Source: Phreatobacter cathodiphilus (GTDB lineage: Bacteria > Pseudomonadota > Alphaproteobacteria > Rhizobiales > Phreatobacteraceae). From it: a stretch of DNA of 64,000 nt. Below the pieces are notes generated by a model. That model was given only the letters and a program-made list of their open reading frames with translations, was not told the origin of the DNA and did no database searches. This document shows positions 55,256-63,710 of this stretch, piece by piece. A program made the translations under genes and the position numbers. How positions within the stretch are numbered: position 1 is the stretch's first letter; the number at the start of each line of letters is the position of its first letter. The stretch is from assembly GCF_003008515.1 (NCBI RefSeq), contig NZ_CP027668.1:984001-1048000 (forward strand). Reading direction: 5' to 3'.

Positions 55256-56497
55256 ATGCTCGCCCGCCCGCCCATTCCCGACGTGCTGAGCCGGCTGCGC
55301 CGCGACGCGGGGGGCAGCATCGCCATCACCTTCGCCATCTGCCTCGTCGCCATCTTCGGCTTCGTCGGCCTCGCGGTCGACTATTCCCGCGGCGCCCGCG
55401 TCCAGGCCAAGCTCCAGTCGGCCCTCGACGCGGCCGCCGTCGCCGCTTCCTCCCGCGCCTCCGGCAAGACCGGCGACCAGATCAAGTCGGACGCGCTCAC
55501 CTTCTTCGCCGCCCAGTTCAAGGAAGCAGGTGTGCCGACGCCTACCATCGTCGCTACCGTGACGGATTCGACCCTGGAGCTGAAGGCGACGCTCGCGCTG
55601 CCCGCCAACTTCCTCCCCGTCATCGGCATCAATTCCGTGGACGTGGCGGCGGCATCGAAGACCGCCTGGGGCATCACCCGGCTGAGGGTGGCCCTCGCCC
55701 TCGACAATACCGGCTCGATGTCGAGCTCCGGCAAGATGTCGGCCTTGAAGACCGCGACGCTCAGTCTTCTGACGCAGTTGCAAGACAACGCCAAGAACGA
55801 CGGCGACGTGCTGGTCTCCCTGGTCCCCTTCGCCAAGGTCGTCAATGTCGGCACGACCTACCGCAATGCGAGCTGGATCCGCATGTCGGACGCCACGGTC
55901 TGCAGCTGGATTTTCTGCTCCTCGAGCTGGAGCGGGGCCATTCAGGACCGCGACAAGAACAACGACATCTCGAACGCCGCTCCCTCCGGGTCCTCCACCT
56001 ATTTCCCGGCGATGAACGAGAACTACACCGGCGGCACTCCCACCGCCATCCAGCCGCTGACCTCGAACTGGGGGCAGCTCCGCTCCACCGTGGCGCAGAT
56101 GAGCCCGGCGGGGAACACCAACCAGGTCATCGGCCTCGCCTGGGCCTGGCAGACCCTGACCCAGGGGCTTCCGATGAACGCGCCGGCCGAGGATCCGAAA
56201 TACACCTACAAGAAGGTCATCATCCTGATCTCCGACGGCCTCAATACCGAGAGCCGTCACGCCGACCGCCAGAGTGAGATCGACTCCCGGCAGACCCTGC
56301 TCTGCACCGCTATCAAGGCGGCCGGGATCACGCTCTATACGATCCAGGTGAACACCGGTGGCGACGCCACCTCCTCGGTCATGCAGAACTGCGCCAGCAC
56401 CAGCGACAAGTTCACGCTGATGACCAATCCGACCCAGCTCGTGACCACCCTGAGCGACATCGGCGGCCAGCTCACGCGCCTCAGGCTCACCAACTGA
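55256..56497 (+). CDS. TadE/TadG-type pilus assembly protein with vWA domain
   Basis: About 413 aa. A Tad-type N-terminal helix (AGGSIAITFAICLVAIFGFVGLAVDYSRG) anchors it in the inner membrane; residues about 150 onward form a von Willebrand A domain with MIDAS motif LALDNTGSMSS and a VIILISDGLN strand. It lies in the Tad/Flp pilus family, but no tadABC or cpa genes are near. The start is uncertain: ATG 55256 is used; a GTG at 55223 is in frame, and neither has a strong ribosome site. A strong hairpin follows the stop. Confidence 0.85.
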   Translation: MLARPPIPDVLSRLRRDAGGSIAITFAICLVAIFGFVGLAVDYSRGARVQAKLQSALDAAAVAASSRASGKTGDQIKSDALTFFAAQFKEAGVPTPTIVATVTDSTLELKATLALPANFLPVIGINSVDVAAASKTAWGITRLRVALALDNTGSMSSSGKMSALKTATLSLLTQLQDNAKNDGDVLVSLVPFAKVVNVGTTYRNASWIRMSDATVCSWIFCSSSWSGAIQDRDKNNDISNAAPSGSSTYFPAMNENYTGGTPTAIQPLTSNWGQLRSTVAQMSPAGNTNQVIGLAWAWQTLTQGLPMNAPAEDPKYTYKKVIILISDGLNTESRHADRQSEIDSRQTLLCTAIKAAGITLYTIQVNTGGDATSSVMQNCASTSDKFTLMTNPTQLVTTLSDIGGQLTRLRLTN

Positions 56498-56511
56498 GCG
56501 CCCCGAAAGGC

Positions 56512-56539
56512 GAAGACCCCGGACGGATCCGGGGTCTTC
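56512..56539. terminator. Strong bidirectional hairpin terminator
   Basis: A perfect 12-bp stem (GAAGACCCCGGA with TCCGGGGTCTTC) with a 4-base loop stands between the convergent genes ending at 56497 and 56558. It should act from both sides. Confidence 0.8.
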
Positions 56540-56557
56540 CAGGGAGCGTGAGGTGCG

Positions 56558-57691
56558 TCAGCGGCGCACGGAACGTCCACCGCCATGACCGCGGCCGCCC
56601 ATCCCAACGCCGGGCCGGGGGCCGGGCCGGCCCATGACGGGGCCGGGACGGGGGCCGGGGCGGCCGACGATCGGGCCGGGACGGGGGCCGGGGCGGCCGA
56701 CGATCGGGCCGGGACGCGGACCCGGGCGTCCGACGAAGGGGCCGGGGCCCATCGGGCGAACCAGGCGGCAGCGCGGGTGCGCCGGGAAGCGGGAGCAGAA
56801 GTTGCCCGTCGCGCCGGGCGGCGGCCTGACGCCGCCCACCACCGGGCCAGGGCGCCGGCAGCCGGGAGCGAAGGGGTTCGTCGCGCAGACCGGGCGGCAC
56901 CACGACGGCCGGATGCCGGTTGCGCAGGCGGGCGGCAGGCCGACATGGCGGGGCCGGCATCCAGGAGCCCAGGGCCGGTGACGGCACCGGTCGATCACAA
57001 CGACGCCGCCGGGGATGAAGGCGGGACCGCCGCCGACAACGGCCGGGCCGGGCTGGTAGGCCGGCCCGTCATAGCGCATCGCCGGGGGCGGCGCGTGGCT
57101 GGCGACGGGCGGGGGCGGCGCCGCCTGCCGGCAGCCGCTGTTGAACGAGGCCTGGTCCTGCGTCTGCCAGCCCTCGCGGGGCGGCTGGTTGCCGTGCTGC
57201 TCGGGCAGCATGGGCGCCCAGCTGACCTGATGCGGCTCGGCGCGCCAGACGACCCAGCCCGGGCCGAAATTGGTGTCCGCCGCCCAGACCCAGCCGTGCT
57301 GGGGATCGTTGGCCCAGCGGCCGTGACGGTGGACGATGGCGCCCCAGGGGGTCGGATCGGCGAAGACCCACGTGCTCTGCGCGCGGTCGTACTGCCAGTG
57401 ACAACGCGGATAGGGCGACCAGCCCGGTGCCGCGATCTGCTCAGACGGCTTCCATACCTCGCCATAGAGCGGGTGGATCTCGAAGCTGCCGAACTGCTGC
57501 AGCGTCTCGCGGAACCCGTCCATCGGGCTCGGCGCCTGTTGCTGGATCGCGGCGCCGGGCATGGCCTCGTCGGGCGGCGGCGGGGGAGGCGTGCCGGCCC
57601 CGGCTGCGAGCGCCTGGCCGATCGACAGGCTGACGACGAGCGCCAGCGAGGATACGAGGGATGGAATGCGGAAACGGGGTTTCGGGGTCAT
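56558..57691 (-). CDS. DUF6600-like secreted protein with Pro/Gly/Arg repeats
   Basis: 377 aa with a signal peptide (SLALVVSLSIGQALAA). Residues about 70-165 have tryptophan-aromatic repeats (YGEVWKP, CHWQYDRAQSTWVFADPTPWGAIVHRHGRW, GWVWAADTNFGPGWVVW) of the DUF6600 / W-x-x-G-x-W type. The middle part contains six Cys in CRHRPWAPGC, CRPVCATNPFAPGC and the like. The C terminus has four tandem GRPGPRPGP(I/V)V-type repeats. It is predicted to be periplasmic or surface-exposed; function unknown. Confidence 0.75.
   Translation of the reverse strand: MTPKPRFRIPSLVSSLALVVSLSIGQALAAGAGTPPPPPPDEAMPGAAIQQQAPSPMDGFRETLQQFGSFEIHPLYGEVWKPSEQIAAPGWSPYPRCHWQYDRAQSTWVFADPTPWGAIVHRHGRWANDPQHGWVWAADTNFGPGWVVWRAEPHQVSWAPMLPEQHGNQPPREGWQTQDQASFNSGCRQAAPPPPVASHAPPPAMRYDGPAYQPGPAVVGGGPAFIPGGVVVIDRCRHRPWAPGCRPRHVGLPPACATGIRPSWCRPVCATNPFAPGCRRPGPVVGGVRPPPGATGNFCSRFPAHPRCRLVRPMGPGPFVGRPGPRPGPIVGRPGPRPGPIVGRPGPRPGPVMGRPGPRPGVGMGGRGHGGGRSVRR
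56602..56745 (-). repeat. 33-bp tandem repeats encoding GRPGPRPGPIV
   Basis: About four near-identical 33-base units in frame within the 3' end of the DUF6600-like gene. The two best-matched units are at 56668-56700 and 56701-56733 (the second diverged), flanked by more diverged copies. Each adds 11 residues, so repeat number could vary between strains without a frameshift. Confidence 0.75.
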
Positions 57692-57837
57692 CGCAGCTCT
57701 CCTGGCAGGCGCCGTCGGCGCGCTCCTTCGTCAGTCGCGAGAAGGGCAAGAAAAGTTCACCTGCCGCGGCAGCTCTGCCGTGGTGGTGCAGGCTGGATAG
57801 GTCTTGATCGCGCGGGATCTTCCGCTACACACGCTGC

Positions 57838-58275
57838 ATGTGGCTGAACCAGCGAACCGTCGATGCGATCCGACTGATGGCGGAACTCTCCGCGCGATGG
57901 CCGCGGGCTGTCAAGGCGGCCGACCTCGCCGCCATCACCGGCATCACCTTTCTCAACGTGCAGAAGACCGCCCACGCCCTGTCGCGGGCCGGCCTGCTCG
58001 AGGCCGAGCGCGGCCGCTATGGCGGGCTGAGGCTGGTGCGGGCGGCCGACGAGATGAAGGTGGCCGAGATCGTCCGCGCCTTCGAGCCGGCGGACTGCCC
58101 GGTGAACTTCCTCGCCGCCGACCAGTCGCGTGACCCCGTGTCGACGCTGATGTTCCGCGCCCACCGCGGCTTCTTCCAGCCGCTGGAGGAGACGACCCTC
58201 GCCGACATCGAGCCGCGCGCCATCGCCCGCAAGGGCGATCAGGCGGCGCCACGCTCCGGCCGCATCCCCGCATAG
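57838..58275 (+). CDS. Rrf2 family transcriptional regulator
   Basis: 145-aa winged-helix regulator. The N terminus WLNQRTVDAIRLMAELSARWPRAVKAADLAAITGITFLNVQKTAHALSRAGLLEAERGRYGGLRLVR matches Rrf2 DNA-binding domains. It has only one Cys (PADCPVNFL) in place of the three cluster ligands of IscR/NsrR/RirA, so it may not hold an iron-sulfur cluster. It stands beside the hemin operon and its 3' end overlaps hmuV by 37 bp on the other strand. It may regulate heme uptake, but without a cluster the signal is unknown. Confidence 0.87.
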   Translation: MWLNQRTVDAIRLMAELSARWPRAVKAADLAAITGITFLNVQKTAHALSRAGLLEAERGRYGGLRLVRAADEMKVAEIVRAFEPADCPVNFLAADQSRDPVSTLMFRAHRGFFQPLEETTLADIEPRAIARKGDQAAPRSGRIPA

Positions 58276-59060
58276 TGCTGCGGCAGGACGACCGGCAGGC
58301 CGCTCTCGGCTTCCCGGCACAGATCCACGCCGAAGACGTCCCTGACCCGCGCCCGCGTAATGACCTCGGCCGGTGCGCCCAGCGCATGCAGACGCCCGCC
58401 GCTCATCACCAGGATCCGGTCGGCGAAGGTCGCCGCGAGATTGAGGTCGTGCAGCACGGCGATCACTGCCACGCCCTCGCGGGCGAGCCGCGCCGCACTC
58501 TCCATCAGCGCGATCTGGTGCGACAGGTCGAGATTGGCCACCGGCTCGTCGAGGAACAGCACCTGCCGGTCGGTGCTGGTGCGGCCGGCCCTGAGCTGCG
58601 CGAAGGTGCGGGCGAACTGCACGCGCTGCTGCTCGCCGCCCGACAGGGTCTGGTAGGAGCGGGCGGCGAGATGGCCGATGTCGGCGGCGGCCAGCGCCTC
58701 GCCGATGATGCGCTCGCGGGCGCCTCGGGTGAGCGCCCGGCCGACGCTGTCGATACCGATCCGCACCACCTCGGCCACCGTGAAGGGGAAGGCGAGGCGG
58801 CTCGCCTGCGCCATTACCGCGCGCTGCGAGGCGAGCCTCCAGGCGGGAATGGCGCCGAGCGCCTCGCCGTCGAGCCGCACCGCGCCGCCGGTGGGTGCCA
58901 CCTCGCCGGTCAGCAGCTTCATCAGCGTCGTCTTGCCGGCGCCGTTGGGGCCGACCACCACCATCAGCTCGCCGCGCGCCAGCGCCAGCGACACGCCGTC
59001 CACCGGCTTGTGGCGCCCGTAGGCGACGCCGACGTCGTCGGCTTCCAGGAGGATCGTCAT
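58239..59060 (-). CDS. hmuV: Hemin ABC transporter ATP-binding protein HmuV
   Basis: 273-aa ATPase. Walker A GPNGAGKTT, signature TLSGGEQQRV, Walker B VLFLDEPVANLD, switch His in VLHDLNLAA; HmuV-type landmarks are VAQASRLAFPFTV and FGVDLCR near the end. ATG 59060 overlaps the hmuU stop by 4 bp. It powers import of heme through HmuU after delivery by HmuT. Confidence 0.93.
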   Translation of the reverse strand: MTILLEADDVGVAYGRHKPVDGVSLALARGELMVVVGPNGAGKTTLMKLLTGEVAPTGGAVRLDGEALGAIPAWRLASQRAVMAQASRLAFPFTVAEVVRIGIDSVGRALTRGARERIIGEALAAADIGHLAARSYQTLSGGEQQRVQFARTFAQLRAGRTSTDRQVLFLDEPVANLDLSHQIALMESAARLAREGVAVIAVLHDLNLAATFADRILVMSGGRLHALGAPAEVITRARVRDVFGVDLCREAESGLPVVLPQHYAGMRPERGAA

Positions 59061-60148
59061 GCGTCGAGGGTCCGGTCGCGGCGCAGCAGCAGCCACAGGA
59101 AGAAGGGCGCGCCGATGGCGGCGGTGAGGATGCCGATGGGCAGTTCGGCCGGCGCCACCAGCGTGCGGGCGAGGAGGTCGGCGCCGGTCAGCAGGATGGC
59201 GCCGAGCAGGGCGGCGAGCGGCAGCAGCACCCGGTGATCCGGCCCGAACAGCAGCCGCAGCAGGTGCGGCACCACGATGCCGACGAAGCCGATAACCCCG
59301 GCGGAGGCGACGCTCGCCCCCACCGCGACCGCCACCATCATGATGGCGGCGCGCTTCAGCGCCTGGACGGGGATGCCGAGATGGAAGGCCTCGGCCTCGC
59401 CGAGCAGCAGGGCGTTGAGGCCGCGGGCGAGGAAGGGCACGGCGAGGAGCACCGGCAAGATCAGCGGCGTGACGGTGGCGACCTTCGTCCAACTCGCCCC
59501 GGACAGCGAGCCGAGCGACCAGAAGGTGAGGTCGCGCAGCTGCCGGTCGTCGCTGACGAAGGCGAGCAGGCCCGTCAGCGCGCCGGCGAAGGCGCCGAGC
59601 GCCACGCCCGCCAGCAGCATGATGGCGACCGAGGTGCGACCGTGGCGGGTGGCGATGGCGTAGAGGATGAGGGTCGAGGCGAGGCCGCCGAGGAAGGCGC
59701 CCAAGGGCAGCAGCACGAAGGGCAGTTGCGCCGCCACCGTGCCGAAGATGCGGTCGCCAAGGACGATGGTGAAGCCCGCCGCCAGCGCCGCGCCGGAGGA
59801 GACGCCGACGAGGCCGGGATCGGCGAGCGGATTGCGGAAGAGCCCCTGCATCAGCGCGCCGGACACCGCCAGCGCCGCGCCGATCAGGCAGCCGAGGAGG
59901 AGGCGCGGCACCCGGATCGACAGGATGATGAGCGCGTCGCGGCCGGCCAGCGCCTCGCGGTCGCCGGTCGCCCAGGCGGTCACCACGCGCACCACGTCCG
60001 CCGGGGCGATCTTCACCGCGCCGCTGCCGAGCGAGGCGACGGCGAGAAGCACCAGCACCACCGCCAGCAGGGCCGCCCCGATGGTGAGCCGCCGCCGCCG
60101 CGAGGCGAAGAGCCCGGCGATGGAGGGCGCTTCGGCCGTGATGGTCAC
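59057..60148 (-). CDS. hmuU: Hemin ABC transporter permease HmuU
   Basis: 363-aa FecCD-family inner-membrane permease with about ten hydrophobic helices. It shows RVPRLLLGCLIGAALAVSGALMQGLFRNPLADPGLVGVSSGAAL, the hallmark of siderophore/heme permeases, and GFVGIVVPHLLRLLFGPDHR. It overlaps hmuT and hmuV by 4 bp on each side, so the three are translationally coupled. Confidence 0.93.
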   Translation of the reverse strand: MTITAEAPSIAGLFASRRRRLTIGAALLAVVLVLLAVASLGSGAVKIAPADVVRVVTAWATGDREALAGRDALIILSIRVPRLLLGCLIGAALAVSGALMQGLFRNPLADPGLVGVSSGAALAAGFTIVLGDRIFGTVAAQLPFVLLPLGAFLGGLASTLILYAIATRHGRTSVAIMLLAGVALGAFAGALTGLLAFVSDDRQLRDLTFWSLGSLSGASWTKVATVTPLILPVLLAVPFLARGLNALLLGEAEAFHLGIPVQALKRAAIMMVAVAVGASVASAGVIGFVGIVVPHLLRLLFGPDHRVLLPLAALLGAILLTGADLLARTLVAPAELPIGILTAAIGAPFFLWLLLRRDRTLDA

Positions 60149-61029
60149 GGCCTGGGACCCGCATAGACCGCGGCCATCAGGTCGCGCGCCGCATCGGGGG
60201 TCCGCGGTCCGAAGCCGAGGAGGTAGAGCCCGTCCATGGCCACGAGCGCGCGCGTGCGCGCGGCGGGCGTCGCCGACAGCGCCGGCTGGCTGAAGACCTG
60301 GTCGGCGGAGGCGGCGTGTTCGTTGTGCTTCATCATCAGCACCACGTCGGGCGCGGCGGCGATCAGCCCCTCGTCGGTGAGCGGCTTGAAGCCCTCCACC
60401 GAATCGGCGGCATTGATCGCGCCGGCGAGACGGATGATGGCGTCGGCGCTGCTGCGGGCACCGCCCACCATGACGCGACCGTTCTGCAGCGACAGCACGA
60501 AGAGCACGCGCTTGCGGGCGGCTAGCGCGTCGCGTTGCTGTTTCAGCGCCGCAAATCCGGCCTCGACCTTGGCGGCGAGGGCTTCCGCCCGGTCCGCGGC
60601 ATCGGCGATGGCTCCGATGGTGCGGATGCGGGCCGCCACACCCGCCTCGGACGTGTCCTCGGAGATCCTGACGACCTTCACGCCCGCCTCGGCGATCAGC
60701 TTGACGGTGTCGGGGGGGCCGGCACCCTCAACGGCCAGCAGGTCGGTCGGGCGTAGCGACAGCACGCCCTCGGCGGAGAGCGCCCGGACATAGCCGACAT
60801 TGGCCTTCTCCCGCATGGCCTCGGCCGGGTGCAGGCTCGTCGAATCGACGCCGACCAGCAGGTCCTGCCGTCCGAGCGCGTAGAGGATTTCGGTGATCAC
60901 CCCGCCGGCGGCGACGAGGCGGCGTTCGGCGGCCGCAGCATGCGAGGCGCCCAGCGCCAGGAGCGCCGGCGCAGCGAGGATCGCGCGCCGCGACGGACGC
61001 GGCTGCGGGAGGAGGGCAGGGCGGATCAT
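60145..61029 (-). CDS. hmuT: Hemin-binding periplasmic protein HmuT
   Basis: 294-aa periplasmic binding protein of the helical-backbone (type III) class. Signal peptide at the start (SRRAILAAPALLALGASHAAA, twin-Arg-like), then RRLVAAGGVITEILYALGRQDLLVGVDSTSLHP and LLAVEGAGPPDTVKLIAEAGVKVV, characteristic of HmuT/ShuT. The TATG-type coupling to hemP upstream is a 4-bp overlap. It shuttles heme from the TonB receptor to HmuUV. Confidence 0.92.
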   Translation of the reverse strand: MIRPALLPQPRPSRRAILAAPALLALGASHAAAAERRLVAAGGVITEILYALGRQDLLVGVDSTSLHPAEAMREKANVGYVRALSAEGVLSLRPTDLLAVEGAGPPDTVKLIAEAGVKVVRISEDTSEAGVAARIRTIGAIADAADRAEALAAKVEAGFAALKQQRDALAARKRVLFVLSLQNGRVMVGGARSSADAIIRLAGAINAADSVEGFKPLTDEGLIAAAPDVVLMMKHNEHAASADQVFSQPALSATPAARTRALVAMDGLYLLGFGPRTPDAARDLMAAVYAGPRP

Positions 61030-61214
61030 TTGGTCAGGATCAGCTTGTCGTTGGCGGTGACGCGTAGGCGGTAGCGCTCCCCCTTGTGGAGGATGACGGC
61101 CTCGCGACCTGCCCCGAGAATCGAACCGACCTCCACGACCGGAACCGTGGTGGCGCCGTCGGCGACCATGTTTGGCCGGTCGCCTGAGGGATAGGTTGGG
61201 GGAGAGGAGATCAT
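61026..61214 (-). CDS. hemP: Hemin uptake protein HemP
   Basis: 62-aa small cytoplasmic protein. The C-terminal pattern ILHKGERYRLRVTANDKLILTK is the HemP signature. In Burkholderia and Bradyrhizobium relatives, HemP/HmuP activates transcription of the heme receptor; here it is the first gene of the hmuTUV operon and divergent from the receptor (229-bp gap), which fits that role. Start ATG 61214. Confidence 0.93.
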   Translation of the reverse strand: MISSPPTYPSGDRPNMVADGATTVPVVEVGSILGAGREAVILHKGERYRLRVTANDKLILTK

Positions 61215-61295
61215 GGCACCGGCCTAGTTTAGAATGGGAACAATCAGTCCGAACTCTCTGGAAACATTCAAATCTGCTTCTCTGTCGCTGATTGT

Positions 61296-61310
61296 TGACA
61301 TTGATAGTCA
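61296..61310. promoter_or_regulatory. IRO-box-like site TGA-N9-TCA upstream of heme receptor
   Basis: TGACATTGATAGTCA fits the RirA iron-responsive operator consensus TGA-N9-TCA and also forms a TGAC-N7-GTCA dyad. It sits in the AT-rich part of the hemP/receptor gap, 133 bp before the receptor ATG. A TTTAGAA half-site near 61228 resembles one arm of an Irr ICE box. RirA is an Rrf2 protein; the Rrf2 gene at 57838 could be the binder only if it works without a cluster. Confidence 0.6.
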
Positions 61311-61443
61311 GGTTAATTAGGCATCGTCAACAGCGCCGAGACCGGGTCAACCCGGCCGGCCGGATGCCAGCCAGCCGGACGCCGATGCCGCGTCGAGCCA
61401 GCCAGCCACAGAAAAAACTTCAGTCAGGCTCGCGGTCTCGAAC

Positions 61444-63645
61444 ATGTATCTCCGTCACGCACGTCAGGCGCTCATGGCGTCAGTATCCATCATGGTTCTC
61501 GGGACAGGCCCGGTTCTCGCCCAGAGCGAAAGCCGTCCGGCCGACGCCCGCACGCCGTCTGCGCAGGACGAGATCACGGTCTCGGCCGAGCGCACGCCGT
61601 CGACGGTCTACAATTCGCCCGGCACCGTGACGGTGATCACCGAGCGGCAGATCGACCAGAACATGGTCCAGGGCCCGCGTGACGTCGTCCGCACCGAGCC
61701 CGGCCTGGCGGTGAGCAACACGCCCACCCGCGTCGGCGCCGGCTCCTTCTTCATCCGCGGCATCGGCGACAACCGCGTCCGCCTCGAGGTCGACGGCCTG
61801 CGCGTTCCCGACTATCCCGGCTCCAATGCCGGCGCCGGCCTCTACACCCGCGACATCATCGACTACGACAGCCTGAAGGCGGTCGAGATCATCCGTGGCC
61901 CCGCCTCCGCCCTCTACGGCTCGGACGCGATCGGCGGCGTCGTCACCTTCGTGACCAAGGATCCGGGCGACTACCTGCGCGAGGTCGGCCGCGACTGGTA
62001 TGCCGGCACGAAGCTCTCCTTCGACAGCGTCAACCGCTCCTTCGCCCACACCTATACGGGCGCCGCCCGCCGCGGCCCGTTCGAGTTCCTTCTGCAGTAC
62101 ACCCGCCGCGACGGCACCGAGACGCTGATCAACTCGGACACCCGCCGGGCCAATCCGCAGACCTTCCAGTCCAACAACATCCTGACCAAGCTGATCTACG
62201 AGACCCCGGATTCGGGTCGCTGGCGCCTGACCGGCGAGGCGACCTGGCGCGGCTACTCCACCGACATCGTCTCGGCGCGCACCTCGACCATCACCCAGCA
62301 GATCGCCCACGACACCAACAAGCGCTTCCGGCTCAGCCTCGACTGGACGCAGCAGCTCTCCTGGGCCATCGCCGACGAGATCAAGCTGGCGGCCTATGCC
62401 ACCGATTTCGACCGGCAAGAGCATCTCGACGAGTACCGCCGCTCCGGCGTCGTGGCGCCGGCCCCGGCGAACCGCCTGCGCGCCTCCGATTTCGACTTCC
62501 GCCAGCAGATCTTCGGCGCCAATGCGCAGTTCACGGCCCAGCGCCAGTGGGGCGGCTGGGAGCACCGGTTCATCTACGGCGCCACCGTCGACTTCACCAT
62601 GACCTCGCGCCCGCGCAACCGCACAGAGACGGACCTGACCACGGGCCTTCCGATTCCGGGGACGATCGGCGGCGAGACCTTCCCGAACAAGAACTTCCCC
62701 GACACCCACACGACCCAGGCGGCGTTCTACATCCAGGACATCATGCAGTGGGGCGCCCTGCGCATCATCCCGGCCGTGCGCTTCGACTACTACCACCTGA
62801 CGCCGAAGCCCGATCAGGCCTTCTACAACTCCAACCCCGGCTTCGCGATCGGCAACGTCTCGGCCTTCGCCGTCTCGCCCAAGCTCGGCGCCACCTATGA
62901 CCTGACCGAGAACTTCCGCGTCTTCGGCCAGTACGCCCGCGGCTTCCGCGCGCCGCCCTACGACAATGCCAACTTCGCCTACCGCAACACCGCGCAGTTC
63001 TACGAGATCCTGCCGAACTTCGGCCTGCGTCCGGAAACGGTGGACAGCTTCGAGGCCGGCCTGCGCGGCCGCTTCGCCGATGGCTCGTCGTTCCAGGTGT
63101 CCGGCTTCTACAATCTCTACAAGGACTTCATCGACACGGTGACGGTCTGCGCGCCGCCGACTTGCACGCTGACCACCTTCCAGTACCAGAACGTCTCCTC
63201 GGTCCGGATCTGGGGCTTCGAGGCCCGCGGCGAATATCGCATGACGCCCGAATGGTCGTTCCACGGTGCGCTCGCCTATGCCAACGGCACCAACCAGACC
63301 ACCGGCGCGCCGATCGACTCCGTCGATCCGCTCACCGGCGTCGCCTCCGTCCGCTACACCAGCCCCCACAACTGGCAGATCGAGGCCCGCATGAAGGCCG
63401 CCCTCGCCAAGACCCGCGTCAGCGCCGCCAACATCTACCAGCCGGGCGGCTACGCCACCTTCGACCTCCTCGGCTCCTACGAGATCAACAAGAACCTGAC
63501 GCTCAGGGCCGGCATCTTCAACATCTTCAACGCGAGCTACTTCAACGCCATCGACGTGGCGGGGCTGACCTCCAACAACGCCAATCTCGAACTGTTCCGC
63601 GCGCCCGGCCGCTCCGTCTCGGCCAGCCTGTCGGCGAAGTTCTGA
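61444..63645 (+). CDS. TonB-dependent heme/hemoglobin receptor
   Basis: 733-aa outer-membrane receptor. Signal peptide 1-26, TonB box DEITVSAERTPS (about 42-53), plug about 55-170 with FIRGIGDNRVRLEVDG and ASALYGSDAIGGVVTFV, then a 22-strand barrel. The FRAP motif of heme receptors is Phe501-Pro504, followed by NFGLRPET in place of NPNLRPET; the His normally between the two boxes is not seen (FRAPPYDNANFAYRNTAQFYE). The end SVSASLSAKF has the C-terminal Phe needed for outer-membrane insertion. ATG 61444 has no strong ribosome site. Divergent from hemP-hmuTUV. Confidence 0.9.
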   Translation: MYLRHARQALMASVSIMVLGTGPVLAQSESRPADARTPSAQDEITVSAERTPSTVYNSPGTVTVITERQIDQNMVQGPRDVVRTEPGLAVSNTPTRVGAGSFFIRGIGDNRVRLEVDGLRVPDYPGSNAGAGLYTRDIIDYDSLKAVEIIRGPASALYGSDAIGGVVTFVTKDPGDYLREVGRDWYAGTKLSFDSVNRSFAHTYTGAARRGPFEFLLQYTRRDGTETLINSDTRRANPQTFQSNNILTKLIYETPDSGRWRLTGEATWRGYSTDIVSARTSTITQQIAHDTNKRFRLSLDWTQQLSWAIADEIKLAAYATDFDRQEHLDEYRRSGVVAPAPANRLRASDFDFRQQIFGANAQFTAQRQWGGWEHRFIYGATVDFTMTSRPRNRTETDLTTGLPIPGTIGGETFPNKNFPDTHTTQAAFYIQDIMQWGALRIIPAVRFDYYHLTPKPDQAFYNSNPGFAIGNVSAFAVSPKLGATYDLTENFRVFGQYARGFRAPPYDNANFAYRNTAQFYEILPNFGLRPETVDSFEAGLRGRFADGSSFQVSGFYNLYKDFIDTVTVCAPPTCTLTTFQYQNVSSVRIWGFEARGEYRMTPEWSFHGALAYANGTNQTTGAPIDSVDPLTGVASVRYTSPHNWQIEARMKAALAKTRVSAANIYQPGGYATFDLLGSYEINKNLTLRAGIFNIFNASYFNAIDVAGLTSNNANLELFRAPGRSVSASLSAKF

Positions 63646-63686
63646 GGCGCGGAATGGCAGGCCGCTCGACAGCGCGCAGGACGGAA

Positions 63687-63710
63687 ACGGGCCGGAGCCA
63701 TCCGGCCCGT
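63687..63710 (+). terminator. Hairpin terminator after heme receptor
   Basis: A perfect 10-bp stem (ACGGGCCGGA with TCCGGCCCGT) around a 4-base loop, 41 bp after the receptor stop codon. No T run follows. Confidence 0.6.

Noticed and set aside
56602-56745. CRISPR-like repeat array
   Set aside because: The repeats are contiguous, in frame in a coding sequence and without unique spacers.
57838-58275. Canonical RirA or IscR
   Set aside because: The three conserved cysteines for the iron-sulfur cluster are absent.
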